From Microbacterium azadirachtae (GTDB taxonomy: Bacteria > Actinomycetota > Actinomycetes > Actinomycetales > Microbacteriaceae): a DNA stretch of 64,000 nt. Below, one piece after another: positions 1-8,789 of this stretch. The translations under genes and the position numbers were made by a program. The stretch lies in NCBI RefSeq assembly GCF_000956505.1, contig NZ_JYIX01000029.1, forward strand, positions 85,007-149,006, given 5' to 3'. Each line of letters begins with the position of its first letter. Within the stretch, counting starts at the first letter, position 1. The notes below the pieces were generated by a model that did not search any database, was not told the origin of the DNA, and worked only from the letters and a program-made list of their open reading frames with translations.

Positions 1-604
1 TGCCGGGGGTGATCTCGTTGCGGAACGCCTTGCCGACCTGGCCGATGCCGAAGGGCGGCTTCTTGCGGCTCGCGGTGAGCACGTTCGAGAAGTTCACGAA
101 GATGCCCTGCGCGGTCTCGGGGCGCAGGAAGTACACGCCCGACTCGTCGTCCACCACGCCGAGGTAGGTCTTCACCAGGCCAGAGAACGCCTTCGGCTCG
201 GTGTACTGGCCCTTCGTGCCGCAGTTCGGGCAGGGCACGTCGGCCAAGCCGTTCTCGGCGGGGCGGCCCTTGCGGGCCTCGAAGTCCTCGATGAGGGTGT
301 CGGCGCGGAACCGCTTGTGGCACTGCAGGCACTCGACGAGCGGATCCGTGAACGTCGCGACGTGGCCGGAAGCCTCCCACACGCGCTTGGGGAGGATGAT
401 CGACGAGTCGAGGCCGACCATGTCGCCCCGGCCGCGCACGAAGGTCTGCCACCACTGCCGCCGGATGTTCTCCTTGAGCTCGGTGCCGAGGGGGCCGTAG
501 TCCCAGGCCGAGCGGGAACCGCCGTAGATCTCACCCGCTTGGAACACGAACCCGCGGTGGCGGGCGAGGGCGATGACCTTGTCAAGACGGGACTGTTCGG
601 CCAC
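1..604 (-). CDS. glyS: Glycyl-tRNA synthetase, N-terminal part (cut by window edge)
   Basis: This class II synthetase charges tRNA-Gly with glycine in the cytoplasm. The first 201 residues are visible and the rest lies beyond the left edge. The motif [12 protein letters not shown] (residues 161-172) is the motif 2 signature of the single-chain alpha2 (archaeal/eukaryotic-like) GlyRS used by Actinobacteria, and the segment ending RNEITPG continues it. Four cysteines, C92-x2-C95 and C125-x2-C128, form a probable zinc-binding insertion. I chose the GTG at 604-602 because GGAG lies 5-8 bases upstream and the residues from it ([19 protein letters not shown]) match the usual family N-terminus. The gene is divergent from the VOC gene at 740. 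Identification is secure; the symbol follows common actinobacterial usage. Confidence 0.93.
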   Translation of the reverse strand, partial: MAEQSRLDKVIALARHRGFVFQAGEIYGGSRSAWDYGPLGTELKENIRRQWWQTFVRGRGDMVGLDSSIILPKRVWEASGHVATFTDPLVECLQCHKRFRADTLIEDFEARKGRPAENGLADVPCPNCGTKGQYTEPKAFSGLVKTYLGVVDDESGVYFLRPETAQGIFVNFSNVLTASRKKPPFGIGQVGKAFRNEITPG

Positions 605-739
605 GGTGGCTCCAATGGTCGCGATGATGCGGGGAATGCGCACGAAGAGGCGCAGATCAATCCTATCGGTGCCCTCTGGAGCGCGAGAGGGCACCGAAGG
701 CGGCACCGCTCGCGACCGATGTCGGAGGTCGGTGACACC

Positions 740-1165
740 ATGGCTGCCATGGAACAACGAGCGAGCTTCATCACCCTGGCCGTCGCGGATGTCGCGCGCA
801 GCAGGGCCTTCTACGTGGACGGTCTCGGATGGCAGCCGATCTTCGAAGCCGATGAGGTCCTGATGCTCCCCGTCGCGGAACGGATGATCCTCTCGCTGTG
901 GAGCGTGGAAGGGTTCACCGCGGAGATCGGCGCACCGCCCGCCCCCGGCATCGCCCCGCTCACGCTGGCGCACAACGTGGCGACCGACGCCGAGGTCGAC
1001 GCGGTGCTCGCCGAGGCGGCCGCGCTGGGCGCTCCCGTCACGCCTGCCGTACGCCGCGACTGGGGCGGCTATTCCGGCTACTTCGCCGATCCTGACGGAT
1101 TCCGGTGGGAGATCGCGATGAACCCCGACGAGACCGGGGCGTTCGTGCTGGCACCCCGGAGCTGA
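740..1165 (+). CDS. VOC-fold (glyoxalase/bleomycin-resistance-like) protein
   Basis: A 141-residue protein of the vicinal oxygen chelate superfamily. Residues 8-22 ([15 protein letters not shown]) give the first beta-alpha unit, and the C-terminal [17 protein letters not shown] is the typical last strand of this fold, where E and H residues often bind metal. The substrate cannot be told from sequence; relatives include lactoylglutathione lyases, dioxygenases and drug-binding proteins. I chose ATG 740 over ATG 749 because GGAGGT at 724-729 is 10 bases upstream. The reading frame stays open much further upstream, but that part overlaps the divergent glyS and looks non-coding. Probably cytoplasmic and monocistronic. 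Confidence 0.8.
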   Translation: MAAMEQRASFITLAVADVARSRAFYVDGLGWQPIFEADEVLMLPVAERMILSLWSVEGFTAEIGAPPAPGIAPLTLAHNVATDAEVDAVLAEAAALGAPVTPAVRRDWGGYSGYFADPDGFRWEIAMNPDETGAFVLAPRS

Positions 1166-1208
1166 CCCGTCCCGATCCCCGACCTGCGATGGTGCGGCTT
1201 ACCCTGGA

Positions 1209-2681
1209 ATGATGAGCACTGCACAGGAAGCCCGCCCGCACGGCGAACGCGACACCCGGTTCTTCGGGCAGCCGTGGGCCCTCGCCCACCTGTTCGGGGT
1301 CGAGATGTGGGAGCGGTTCAGCTTCTACGGCATGCAGGGCATCCTGCTCATCTACCTGTACTACTCCGTCACCGACGGAGGACTCGGGCTCGACAAGGCC
1401 GTGGCGGGGGGCATCGTCGGCGCCTACGGCGGCTCCGTCTACTTGGCGACGATCCTCGGCGCCTGGATCGCCGACCGGCTCCTCGGATCCGAGCGCACGC
1501 TGTTCTACAGCGCGATCGTGATCATGGCGGGACACATCGCCCTCGCGCTGCTGCCGGGCGTCGCCGGCGTCGGCGTCGGCCTGGTGCTTGTCGCGATCGG
1601 GTCCGGCGGGCTCAAGGCCAATGCGACCTCCGTGGTCGGCACGCTCTACCCGGCCGAGGATCCGCGGCGCGACGCCGGGTTCTCGCTGTTCTACCTGGGC
1701 ATCAACCTCGGCGGGTTCTTCGGGCCGATCCTCACCGGCCTGCTGCAATCGACCCTGGGCTTCCACTTCGGCTTCGGCCTCGCCGCGATCGGCATGGCCG
1801 CCGGCCTGGCGCAGTACTCGTTCGGGCGCCGCAAGCTGCCCGCGGAGGCGCATCGCATCGCGAACCCGCTACCGCGGAACCGCTACGCGACGGCGGTCAT
1901 CATCGCGATCGCCGGAGGGCTGATCCTCGTCGCGCTCGTGCTGACCGGGGTCATCACGGCGGACAACCTCGCCACGGTCGTGATCATCGCGGCCACGGTC
2001 GCGGCGGTCGCCTACTTCGCGGTGATCCTCACGAGCCGCCGTATCAACGCGACCGAGCGGTCCCGGGTGTGGGGCTTCCTGCCGCTGTTCATCACGAGCG
2101 TGGCTTTCTGGTCGCTGTACCAGCAGCAGTTCACCGTGCTGACCGTGTACTCGGACGAGCGCCTGAACCGCGACCTGTTCGGCTGGGAGATGCCGGTCTC
2201 GTGGGTGCAGTCGATCAACCCGGTCTTCATCATCGTGCTGTCGGGGGTGTTCGCCGCGATCTGGACGAAGCTCGGCGCCCGCCAACCGTCGACCCCGGTG
2301 AAGTTCGCGCTCGGTGCGATCATCATGGGAGCCGCGTTCCTGCTGTTCCTGCCGTTCGCCGGCGGGGCCGCGAACTCCACTCCGCTGCTGGCGATCATCG
2401 GGATCCTGTTCGTCTTCACGGTCGCCGAACTGCTTCTCTCGCCGATCGGCCTGTCCGCAGCAACGAAACTCGCCCCGTCCGCGTTCCACACGCAGATGGT
2501 GGCGCTGTTCTTCCTTTCGGTCTCGCTCGGCACCGCGATCTCGGGCTGGCTCGTGCAGTTCTACGACCCGCACAACGAGGTCCCGTACTTCTCGATCCTC
2601 GGCGCGATCGCGATCGTCGTCGGCATCGGCCTGCTGGTGTCGGCCAAGCCCGTGCTCGCGCTCATGAAGGGCGTGCGCTGA
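1209..2681 (+). CDS. POT/PTR2-family proton-coupled oligopeptide transporter
   Basis: A 490-residue inner-membrane protein of the proton-dependent oligopeptide transporter family, which imports di- and tripeptides with protons. The first helix has the family ExxER motif (E32-M-W-E35-R36 in VEMWERFSFYGMQ), needed for proton coupling in studied members. About twelve to fourteen hydrophobic segments follow, and the segment GSGGLKANATSVVGTLY matches the PTR2 signature around helix 4-5. ATG 1209 is only 3 bases after a TACCCT hexamer at 1200-1205, so the transcript may be leaderless; ATG 1212 directly after it is an alternative. It stands alone and is followed by repeat family A, then the convergent SDR gene. 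Confidence 0.9.
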   Translation: MMSTAQEARPHGERDTRFFGQPWALAHLFGVEMWERFSFYGMQGILLIYLYYSVTDGGLGLDKAVAGGIVGAYGGSVYLATILGAWIADRLLGSERTLFYSAIVIMAGHIALALLPGVAGVGVGLVLVAIGSGGLKANATSVVGTLYPAEDPRRDAGFSLFYLGINLGGFFGPILTGLLQSTLGFHFGFGLAAIGMAAGLAQYSFGRRKLPAEAHRIANPLPRNRYATAVIIAIAGGLILVALVLTGVITADNLATVVIIAATVAAVAYFAVILTSRRINATERSRVWGFLPLFITSVAFWSLYQQQFTVLTVYSDERLNRDLFGWEMPVSWVQSINPVFIIVLSGVFAAIWTKLGARQPSTPVKFALGAIIMGAAFLLFLPFAGGAANSTPLLAIIGILFVFTVAELLLSPIGLSAATKLAPSAFHTQMVALFFLSVSLGTAISGWLVQFYDPHNEVPYFSILGAIAIVVGIGLLVSAKPVLALMKGVR

Positions 2682-2714
2682 CGACGTGAGGCGGGCCTCG
2701 GAGCGCACTCCCCG

Positions 2715-2800
2715 TTTGGGGCGCACCCTCCCGTTGTGGGGCGCGTCCGGTCAGGAATTCCCGGCCTAACGCGCCCCAAACCGGCGAGGTGCGCCCCGAG
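2715..2800. repeat. Intergenic nested palindrome, family A copy 1
   Basis: This gap between two convergent genes holds TTTGGGGCGC at 2715-2724 and, inverted, GCGCCCCAAA at 2771-2780 and GCGCCCCGAG at 2791-2800, around a central AATTCC. The arms can fold into an outer and an inner stem. Related copies lie at 5226-5564. It may act as a two-way terminator or be a REP-like element; no coding potential is apparent. Confidence 0.75.
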
Positions 2801-2840
2801 CCCGGCTCCACCTCCGTGGCTCAGGCCCCGCGCCTCGGGT

Positions 2841-3716
2841 TCAGGCCCGCGCGGCCACGCTCTCCAGATACGTGCCGTCGGCGAGCTGGTCCAGGAGCGG
2901 GCGCGCGGTCGGAGTCCAGCCGAGCTCGGCCCGTGCCTTGGCACCCGAGGCCTGCTCGTCGAGGAGGAGCGCGTCGGCGAACGCCTCGCCGAGCCGCGCG
3001 CGCGTCTGCTCGACGCTCTCGGCGCGGACGCCCTCCGCCACGTCGAATCCGAACGCGATCGCTTCGCCGATCTCGCGGATCGTCGGGTTCTGCCCGGAGG
3101 CGCCGATGTAGGTCTCTCCCGCGCGGCCGCTCTCGAGCGCGAGCACGTACAGTGCCGCGAGGTCGTCGACATCGACGCTGGTCCAGTGCTGGCTGCCGTC
3201 GCCGATCAGGAGCACTCCCCCGTCGGTCGCGTCGGTGTGGATCCGCACCAGGCCGCCGCCGCGTCCGTAGACCGCGGCGGGCGCGACGACCGTGCCGCGG
3301 ATGCCGGAGGCGCCGAGCACCTTCGCCTCTCCGGCGCCGCGCCAGGCGGTGAGGGCCGGCCGGTCGATCGGAGTCTGCTCCGTGATGTCGCTCGCCGTGC
3401 CGTAGCTCCAGATCCCGCCCGTGTGCACGAACGGCTTGCCCGTGCCCTCGAGCGCACCGAGCACGGCGTCGATGAACGCGGCATCGCCTTCGGGGGTCGA
3501 GGCCGTGTGGATGACGCCGTCCGCGGCGACCGCGGCCTCCGCCACGAGCACGGAATCCGCGACGTCACCGATGAGGGCGGTCGCCCCGACCGCCTCCACA
3601 GCGCTCGCCTTCGCCGCATCTCGGACGAGGGCGGTCACGGTGTGGCCCTCCGCGAGCAGCCGATCGAGGACGGAAGTGCCGATGTAGCCGGTCGCGCCGG
3701 TGAGAAGAACCTTCAT
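2841..3716 (-). CDS. NAD(P)-dependent SDR/epimerase-like oxidoreductase
   Basis: A 291-residue extended short-chain dehydrogenase/reductase (NAD-dependent epimerase/dehydratase type). The N-terminus MKVLLTGATGYIG holds the dinucleotide-binding glycine motif (G7, G10, G13). Later segments such as GVIHTAS and VVAPAAVYGRGGG fit the substrate-binding half of atypical SDRs (NmrA/DTDP-rhamnose-like). The usual YxxxK catalytic pair is not clear, as in many members of this subgroup. ATG at 3716 is the natural start because the Rossmann motif begins directly after it. Its role is unknown; similar proteins reduce ketones or sugar nucleotides. It is separated by about 90 bases from the oxidase gene upstream on the same strand. 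Confidence 0.85.
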   Translation of the reverse strand: MKVLLTGATGYIGTSVLDRLLAEGHTVTALVRDAAKASAVEAVGATALIGDVADSVLVAEAAVAADGVIHTASTPEGDAAFIDAVLGALEGTGKPFVHTGGIWSYGTASDITEQTPIDRPALTAWRGAGEAKVLGASGIRGTVVAPAAVYGRGGGLVRIHTDATDGGVLLIGDGSQHWTSVDVDDLAALYVLALESGRAGETYIGASGQNPTIREIGEAIAFGFDVAEGVRAESVEQTRARLGEAFADALLLDEQASGAKARAELGWTPTARPLLDQLADGTYLESVAARA

Positions 3717-3805
3717 ACCCTTCGCGAACGCCGCACCCGCGCGGATATTCCCCGACCCGGATCCGCTGCCCGCGGTCGGCCGTGAGCCGTCACGCGTCCG
3801 GGGGG

Positions 3806-5134
3806 TCAGCCGTCCGTGCGACGGAGAGCGGCAGTATCCACGTCGCGCACGGCGGTGAGCCCGGCGAGCCCCAGCGTGACGTCGAGCTCGGCGAGCACGT
3901 TGCGGATGACCTCGCGCACGCCCGTCTCACCGGCGATCCCGAGTCCGTACGCGTAGGGGCGTCCGAGCGCGACCATGGTCGCGCCGAGGGCGAGGGCGAT
4001 GAAGGCGTCCGCCCCGCCGCGAACCCCGGAGTCGAAGACGACCGGGACGCGTCCGGCGACCCGCTCCACGATCGCCGGCAGTACATCCAGCGTCGGCACG
4101 GACTGGTCGATCTGACGGCCACCGTGGTTCGACACCCACACGCCATCGAGCCCCTCATCGACCGCGCGCGCGGCGTCGTCGGGATGCACGATGCCCTTGA
4201 GGATCAGCGGAAGCGAGGTCCACGTCCGCGCCTTCGCCAGGTCGTCCCAGGTGAGGGCCGGGGTCGAGAAGACGTCGAGGAAGGTCTCGACCGCCAACCG
4301 GGGCAGCGGCGAGCGCAGGTTCCCGCGCAGGCTCGGGGATCCGGTGACCGCGGCGCCGTTGCGCGCGATCGAGATCCCCGCGGCGATCGTCTTCGGGGTG
4401 ACCCGCACCTTGGATCCGCCGGTCGAGGATCCTGCCCTCGCTCGGACGAGTTCCCGGAACACCGGATCCGACGTGTACTGGGCGATGCCCATGCCCCGCG
4501 TGAACGGCAGGTAGCCGAGGTCGAGGTCGCGCGTGCGCCAGCCCAGCAGATGCGTGTCGAGGGTGACCACGATCGCCTCGGCGCCGGCGGCTTCGGCGCG
4601 ACGAAGCAGCGAGGCGTTGAGCTCGTCGGACGCGGACCAGTACAGCTGGAACAGCCGCGCACCTTCTGGCACCGACCCCGCGACGCGCTCCATCGGTACC
4701 GAGGCCTGGTTCGACAGCACGTATGGCACGCCCATCGCGGCGGCCGCCCGGGCGACGGCCAGATCGGCGTCGGGGTGCGCAAGCTCCATGACCCCGAGCG
4801 GGGCGAGCAGGAGCGGAGTGGGCCGGTCGACACCGAGGAAACGCGCGCCGAGGTCGCGCACGGAGACGTCCCGCAGCGGACGCGGCCACACCTGCCAGCG
4901 CGCGAACGCGGCGCGGTTCGCGGCGACCGTGCGCTCGGCTCCTGCTCCGCCTGCGATGTAGGCGAACGCCTCGGGGCTGAGCGCCGCACGGGCCGCTTCC
5001 TCAAGCGCGCCCGGCTGGGTCGGCACCGCGGGCCGGGCGCCGCTCACGCCCGCGCGATAGACGTCGGACTGGGCCCGCCGCGCGATCCCGCGCGCCGCGG
5101 CCGGGTCATCCGGAGCAGCGACAGCACCGACCAT
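3806..5134 (-). CDS. FMN-dependent alpha-hydroxy-acid oxidase (lactate oxidase/monooxygenase-like)
   Basis: A 442-residue TIM-barrel flavoprotein of the family that includes glycolate oxidase, L-lactate dehydrogenase and lactate 2-monooxygenase. It oxidises a 2-hydroxy acid with FMN. The active-site segment SNHGGRQID carries the catalytic histidine (H337) and substrate-binding arginine (R340). The segment [22 protein letters not shown] binds the FMN phosphate. N-terminal [14 protein letters not shown] is the usual first signature. I chose ATG 5134 because GAGGAGGT lies 3-10 bases upstream; the open frame reaches further but is made of repeat DNA there. The length fits the lactate 2-monooxygenase-like branch. 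The exact substrate is not certain. Confidence 0.88.
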   Translation of the reverse strand: MVGAVAAPDDPAAARGIARRAQSDVYRAGVSGARPAVPTQPGALEEAARAALSPEAFAYIAGGAGAERTVAANRAAFARWQVWPRPLRDVSVRDLGARFLGVDRPTPLLLAPLGVMELAHPDADLAVARAAAAMGVPYVLSNQASVPMERVAGSVPEGARLFQLYWSASDELNASLLRRAEAAGAEAIVVTLDTHLLGWRTRDLDLGYLPFTRGMGIAQYTSDPVFRELVRARAGSSTGGSKVRVTPKTIAAGISIARNGAAVTGSPSLRGNLRSPLPRLAVETFLDVFSTPALTWDDLAKARTWTSLPLILKGIVHPDDAARAVDEGLDGVWVSNHGGRQIDQSVPTLDVLPAIVERVAGRVPVVFDSGVRGGADAFIALALGATMVALGRPYAYGLGIAGETGVREVIRNVLAELDVTLGLAGLTAVRDVDTAALRRTDG

Positions 5135-5225
5135 GAGACCTCCTCGTCCACTCACGCTCAGGCTAGCCTGCACCCCGGACACAGTGGGATCCTCGCACTC
5201 GGACGACATCGACGTCCGCGACTGG

Positions 5226-5564
5226 TTTGGGGCGGATCCCTCCGCTTTGGGGCGCAGAACGACCGAGATGAGCGGCGTAGCGCGCCCCAAAACGACAGGA
5301 TGCGCCCCAAACGAAGGAGCCTGACCCCGGGAGGAGAACAACTCGCACCGGCAGGATCCGATGATCGGACGACGACGCAACCGGGTTTGGGGCGGGCCCC
5401 TCCGTTTTGGGGCGCAGAACGACCGAGTTGAGCGGCGTAGCGCGCCCCAAAACGACGAGATGCGCCCCAAAACCGAGGTAGTGGAGCTGAAAGCCCCCAA
5501 ACCGGCGGAGTGCGCCCCAAAACCGAGGTAGTCGCGCCCCAACCCAACAGGACACGCCCAAACT
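5226..5564. repeat. Array of family A palindromes filling the 450-base gap
   Basis: The gap between the oxidase start and the next gene is almost wholly built of family A units. Two near-identical units (5226-5317 and 5386-5476) share the order TTTGGGGCG, CTTTGGGGCGC, AGCGGCGTAGCGCGCCCCAAA and GCGCCCCAAA. After them come partial half-units at about 5493-5564 with GCCCCCAAACC, GCGCCCCAAAAC and a weakening ACGCCCAAAC. The arms are inverted, so each unit can fold into a nested hairpin. I see no gene here. Confidence 0.8.
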
Positions 5565-5587
5565 CAGAAGGCAGCGCCGGCCCGAAC

Positions 5588-5980
5588 CTACCGGGTGATC
5601 GTGCGTCCGTCGGGGTCGCCGGGGCCGTGCGGACGCAGGCGTGCGGGGAGCGGCCACGCGAGGGCGTAGCGCTGCGTCGGCGGGCGTTGCATGTCGCCGA
5701 AGTCGTCGATCTTGACCGTGATCCGGCCCTCTCCCTCGGGCACGACCTCGACGATCTGCACCCGCAGCGGCCCCTCGGCCTCGCCCTCGAGGACCCACGG
5801 ATCCGCGAGCCACCGGATCCCGTGTTCCTCGAGCGCGGCCTCGGCATCGAGCCAGTCGATCTCGCCGGTGAGCTCGCGGCCGAGCACGTCGACGGCGAGC
5901 CAGTCGGCGCCTTCCGGCCGGATCCAGCCCAGGAGTTCGCCGTCCTCGCGGCGATGCGGGGTCCAGTCTGCGGGGATCAT
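5588..5980 (-). CDS. Conserved-looking hypothetical protein
   Basis: A 130-residue acidic soluble protein that I do not recognise by family. It contains two tryptophan-rich stretches (GWIRPEGADWLAVDVLGREL and IDWLDAEAALEEHGIRWLADPWVLE) followed by a segment that looks like a beta-rich domain with a pattern PLRVQIVEVVPEGEGRITVKIDDFG. There is no signal peptide or membrane segment. Codon use matches the neighbours, with strong third-position GC, which supports a real gene. Start ATG at 5980. It lies alone between the family A array and pepO, all on the minus strand, with no sign of operon linkage. Confidence 0.65.
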   Translation of the reverse strand: MIPADWTPHRREDGELLGWIRPEGADWLAVDVLGRELTGEIDWLDAEAALEEHGIRWLADPWVLEGEAEGPLRVQIVEVVPEGEGRITVKIDDFGDMQRPPTQRYALAWPLPARLRPHGPGDPDGRTITR

Positions 5981-6120
5981 CCGGCGAGCTTAACCGACGC
6001 CCCGCGGACGTCCCTCGTCTCGCCCCGCTCGTCCCTCGTCTCGCTCCGCTCGCTCGGGAACCGAAAGGGAACGCCCGCCCCGGCACAGGCCAGGGCGAGC
6101 GTCGCTTCACGCCAGGAGGG

Positions 6121-8088
6121 TCACCAGATCGTGACGCGCTCCTCGGGGGCGAGCCACAGCTTGTCCGACTCGGTCACGTCGAACGCCTCGTAGAAGGCGT
6201 CGATGTTGCGGAGGATCTGGTTGCAGCGGAACTCGTTGGGCGAGTGCGGGTCGATCGTGAGCAGGCGGATCGTCTCGGCCTCGCGGCTCTTCTGCTGCCA
6301 CACCTGCGCCCACGACAGCAGCAGGCGCTGTACGCCGGTCAGGCCGTCGATGACGGGTGCCTCCGCACCGCCGAGAGCGATCTCGTACGCCTTCAGTGCG
6401 ATGCCGAGGCCGCCGAGGTCGCCGATGTTCTCGCCGATCGTGAGGGCGCCGTTCACGTGGTGCTCGGCACTCAGCCCCTCCGGCACGAGCGCCTCGTATT
6501 GCGCGATGAGCGACGTGGTGCGCTTCTCGAACGCGGCGCGGTCATCGTCGGTCCACCAGTCCTGCAGCTTGCCGTCGCCGTCGTAGCGGCTGCCCTGGTC
6601 GTCGAAGCCGTGTCCGATCTCGTGACCGATGACGGATCCGATCCCGCCGTAGTTGGCCGCCGCATCGCGCCCTGCATCGAAGAACGGGTACTGCAGGATC
6701 GCCGCGGGGAACACGATCTCGTTCATGAGCGGGTTGTAGTACGCGTTCACCATCTGCGGAGGCATGAACCACTCGTCGCGGTCGATGGCCTTGCCCACCT
6801 TGCCGATCGTGCGGTCGTGCTCGAACCGCGCAGCGCGACCGGCGTTGCCGATGAGGTCGCCCGCGTCGACCGTCACGGTCGAGTAGTCGCGCCACACCTT
6901 CGGGTGCCCGATCTTGGGCGTGAACGTGTCGAGCTTGGCGAGCGCCTTCTCCCGGGTCTCCGGACTCATCCACTCGAGCGTGGTGATCGACTGCCGGTAG
7001 GCCTCGAGCAGGTTGCCGATGAGCTCGCCCATCGCCTGCTCCGCGGCCGGCGGGTAGTGCCGCTCGACGTAGACCTTGCCGACCGCGTCGCCGAGCGCGC
7101 CCTCGACGAGCGAGACGCCGCGCTTCCAGCGCTCCCGGATCGTGGGGACGCCGGTGAGCTCGGTGCCGTAGAAGGAGAAGTTCTCCTGCACGATGTCATC
7201 CGTGAGGTAGGCGGCGAGGCCGTGCACGACCTTGGCGCGCAGCCACGCCTTCCAGTCCTCCAGGCGCTCTGCGGTGAGCAGGGATCCGAGCCCCTCGAAG
7301 AAGCTCGGCTGGTAGACGACGGCCTCGGCGAAGGCGTCGGCTCCCGCGGGACCGGCGACCGCGTCGCGCCAGGAGGCGAGGTCGACGCCGACGAGCGTCT
7401 GGAACTCGTCCCAGCTCTTCAGGTTGTAGGTCTTGACCGCGTCGCGGCTCTCCACGTTGTCCCAGTGGTGCCCCGCGATGTCGTGCTCGAGCGCGAAGGC
7501 GCGGTCGGCCTGGCCTGCGGCGTCGGCGACACCGCCGAGGGTCAGGATCCGCTCGAGGTGCGCCCGGTAGGCCGCACGCGTGGCCTCGAAGCTGTCGAGG
7601 CGGTAGTAGCTCTCATCGGGCAGCGAGATTCCCGCCTGCACCACGAACGGCACATAGCGCTCCGGGTTGCCGGGGTCCGGTTCCACGAACACTCCGATGA
7701 GCGCCGCGAGGCCCTGACGGTCGAAGGATCCGATCGTCGCGAGGAACTCGTCGATCGTGGTGATCGCGTCGACCGCGGCGAGCGGCTCGGCCAGAGGGGC
7801 GGTGCCGAGCGCGGCGATGCGCTCGGTGTCCATGAAGCTCGTGAACAGGTCGCCGATCTTGCGCGCCTCCGTGCCGGGCTCCGCGTCCTGCGCCTCCTCG
7901 ATGATCGCACGGACGTCCTTCTCAGACTGATCGGCGAGGAGGTGGAAGGATCCCCAGCGCGCCTTGTCGGCAGGGATCTCGGTCGTGGAGAGGAACGTGT
8001 GGTTCACGTGCCGGTAGAGGTCGTCCTGAGGGCGGATCGCGGGGTCGAAGTCGCCGATGGCGAGGCCGGAGGGAAGAACGTCGGTCAT
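6121..8088 (-). CDS. pepO: M13-family zinc metallopeptidase (neprilysin/PepO-like)
   Basis: A 655-residue zinc endopeptidase of the M13 family, which cuts short peptides. The zinc motif is H489-E490-I-G-H493 in VIGHEIGHGFDDQG, and the third zinc ligand is E553 in GENIGDLGG. The substrate-backbone segment NAYYNPLMNEIVFPAAIL precedes the zinc motif as usual, and DPHSPNEFRCN near the C-terminus matches the family signature including the arginine that contacts the active site. No signal peptide or membrane anchor is seen, so it is probably cytoplasmic, as in bacterial PepO. The length fits. Start ATG 8088. It may work with the peptide importer at 1209, but that is inference only. Confidence 0.93.
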   Translation of the reverse strand: MTDVLPSGLAIGDFDPAIRPQDDLYRHVNHTFLSTTEIPADKARWGSFHLLADQSEKDVRAIIEEAQDAEPGTEARKIGDLFTSFMDTERIAALGTAPLAEPLAAVDAITTIDEFLATIGSFDRQGLAALIGVFVEPDPGNPERYVPFVVQAGISLPDESYYRLDSFEATRAAYRAHLERILTLGGVADAAGQADRAFALEHDIAGHHWDNVESRDAVKTYNLKSWDEFQTLVGVDLASWRDAVAGPAGADAFAEAVVYQPSFFEGLGSLLTAERLEDWKAWLRAKVVHGLAAYLTDDIVQENFSFYGTELTGVPTIRERWKRGVSLVEGALGDAVGKVYVERHYPPAAEQAMGELIGNLLEAYRQSITTLEWMSPETREKALAKLDTFTPKIGHPKVWRDYSTVTVDAGDLIGNAGRAARFEHDRTIGKVGKAIDRDEWFMPPQMVNAYYNPLMNEIVFPAAILQYPFFDAGRDAAANYGGIGSVIGHEIGHGFDDQGSRYDGDGKLQDWWTDDDRAAFEKRTTSLIAQYEALVPEGLSAEHHVNGALTIGENIGDLGGLGIALKAYEIALGGAEAPVIDGLTGVQRLLLSWAQVWQQKSREAETIRLLTIDPHSPNEFRCNQILRNIDAFYEAFDVTESDKLWLAPEERVTIW

Positions 8089-8178
8089 GAGGCCCAGCCT
8101 ATGCGCCGGGACCGACGGACTCGCCGATCCGGCGCAGGATCAGGAGCAGGAGGCAGGAGCCAAGACCACAAGAACCGC

Positions 8179-8607
8179 TCAGGCCTCCAGGAGCGCCTTG
8201 GCCTTGTCGAGCGCGGCCATCTCGCCGTCCATGCTCTTCTGCACCGGCCCGCCCATCAGCAGCTTCTTCAGCCCGCCCAGCTCGACGGACAGCGTGAATG
8301 CGACACGCGTGCCCCGCTCGGTCTCGTCGAACGCGTAGCTGCCGACCGGACGCACAGGGCCGGCGATCGTCGCGAACGCGTAGCGATGCGGCGCGGCGTA
8401 CTCCGTGATGCGAATGTCGGCGTCGATCGACCGTCCGCCGGGGCCCGCGACCACCTGGTGCACGGTCGTCCCGACGCCGGGGGCGCCCTGCGCCTGCATC
8501 TCCTTGACGCCCGCTCGCCAGGTCGGATCCTTGCTCGGATCGGTGAAGAACGCGAAGACGGTCTCGATGGGTGCGGCGATCTCGATCGTCCGGGATGCGG
8601 TGGGCAT
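8179..8607 (-). CDS. SRPBCC-fold protein (polyketide cyclase/START-like)
   Basis: A 142-residue protein with the helix-grip fold of the START/polyketide cyclase superfamily. The N-terminus ASRTIEIAAPIETVFAFFTDPSKDPTWRAGV is the standard opening of this family, with the W of the ligand cavity. Beta strands then alternate (HRYAFATIAGPVRPVGSYAF, TRVAFTLSVEL) and the C-terminal helix reads SMDGEMAALDKAKALLEA. Such proteins bind small hydrophobic ligands; the ligand here is unknown. I chose ATG 8607 because the fold begins directly after it; an upstream start at 8694 would add residues that look like leader sequence. Confidence 0.8.
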   Translation of the reverse strand: MPTASRTIEIAAPIETVFAFFTDPSKDPTWRAGVKEMQAQGAPGVGTTVHQVVAGPGGRSIDADIRITEYAAPHRYAFATIAGPVRPVGSYAFDETERGTRVAFTLSVELGGLKKLLMGGPVQKSMDGEMAALDKAKALLEA

Positions 8608-8789
8608 GAGCCCAGTATCCCGCCCGGATCGGTCGCGGTACAGGGCCGGGACGAGGGGATCCGAAAGGGCGTCGACGCGCTCCCGCGGACGCACCGTGTC
8701 GACCGGAATATCGACACTGCCGCGAAGGGCCGCGCAGTCCTAGGATGAGCACAGGAGCGGCGTGTGGGGCGCCGCGGGATGGGGATCCC

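Noticed and set aside
317..739. N-terminal extension of the VOC protein
   Set aside because: It overlaps the divergent glyS on the other strand, and a good ribosome site precedes ATG 740.
5135..5542. Long N-terminal extension of the FMN oxidase
   Set aside because: The open frame there consists of palindromic repeats, and a strong ribosome site precedes ATG 5134.
5226..5564. Possible CRISPR array
   Set aside because: The repeats are inverted and of unequal spacing, without regular unique spacers or cas genes; they are palindromic elements.
6244..8748. An 834-codon plus-strand open frame across pepO
   Set aside because: It is an antisense shadow of the M13 peptidase caused by high GC content; its product has no protein-like motifs.
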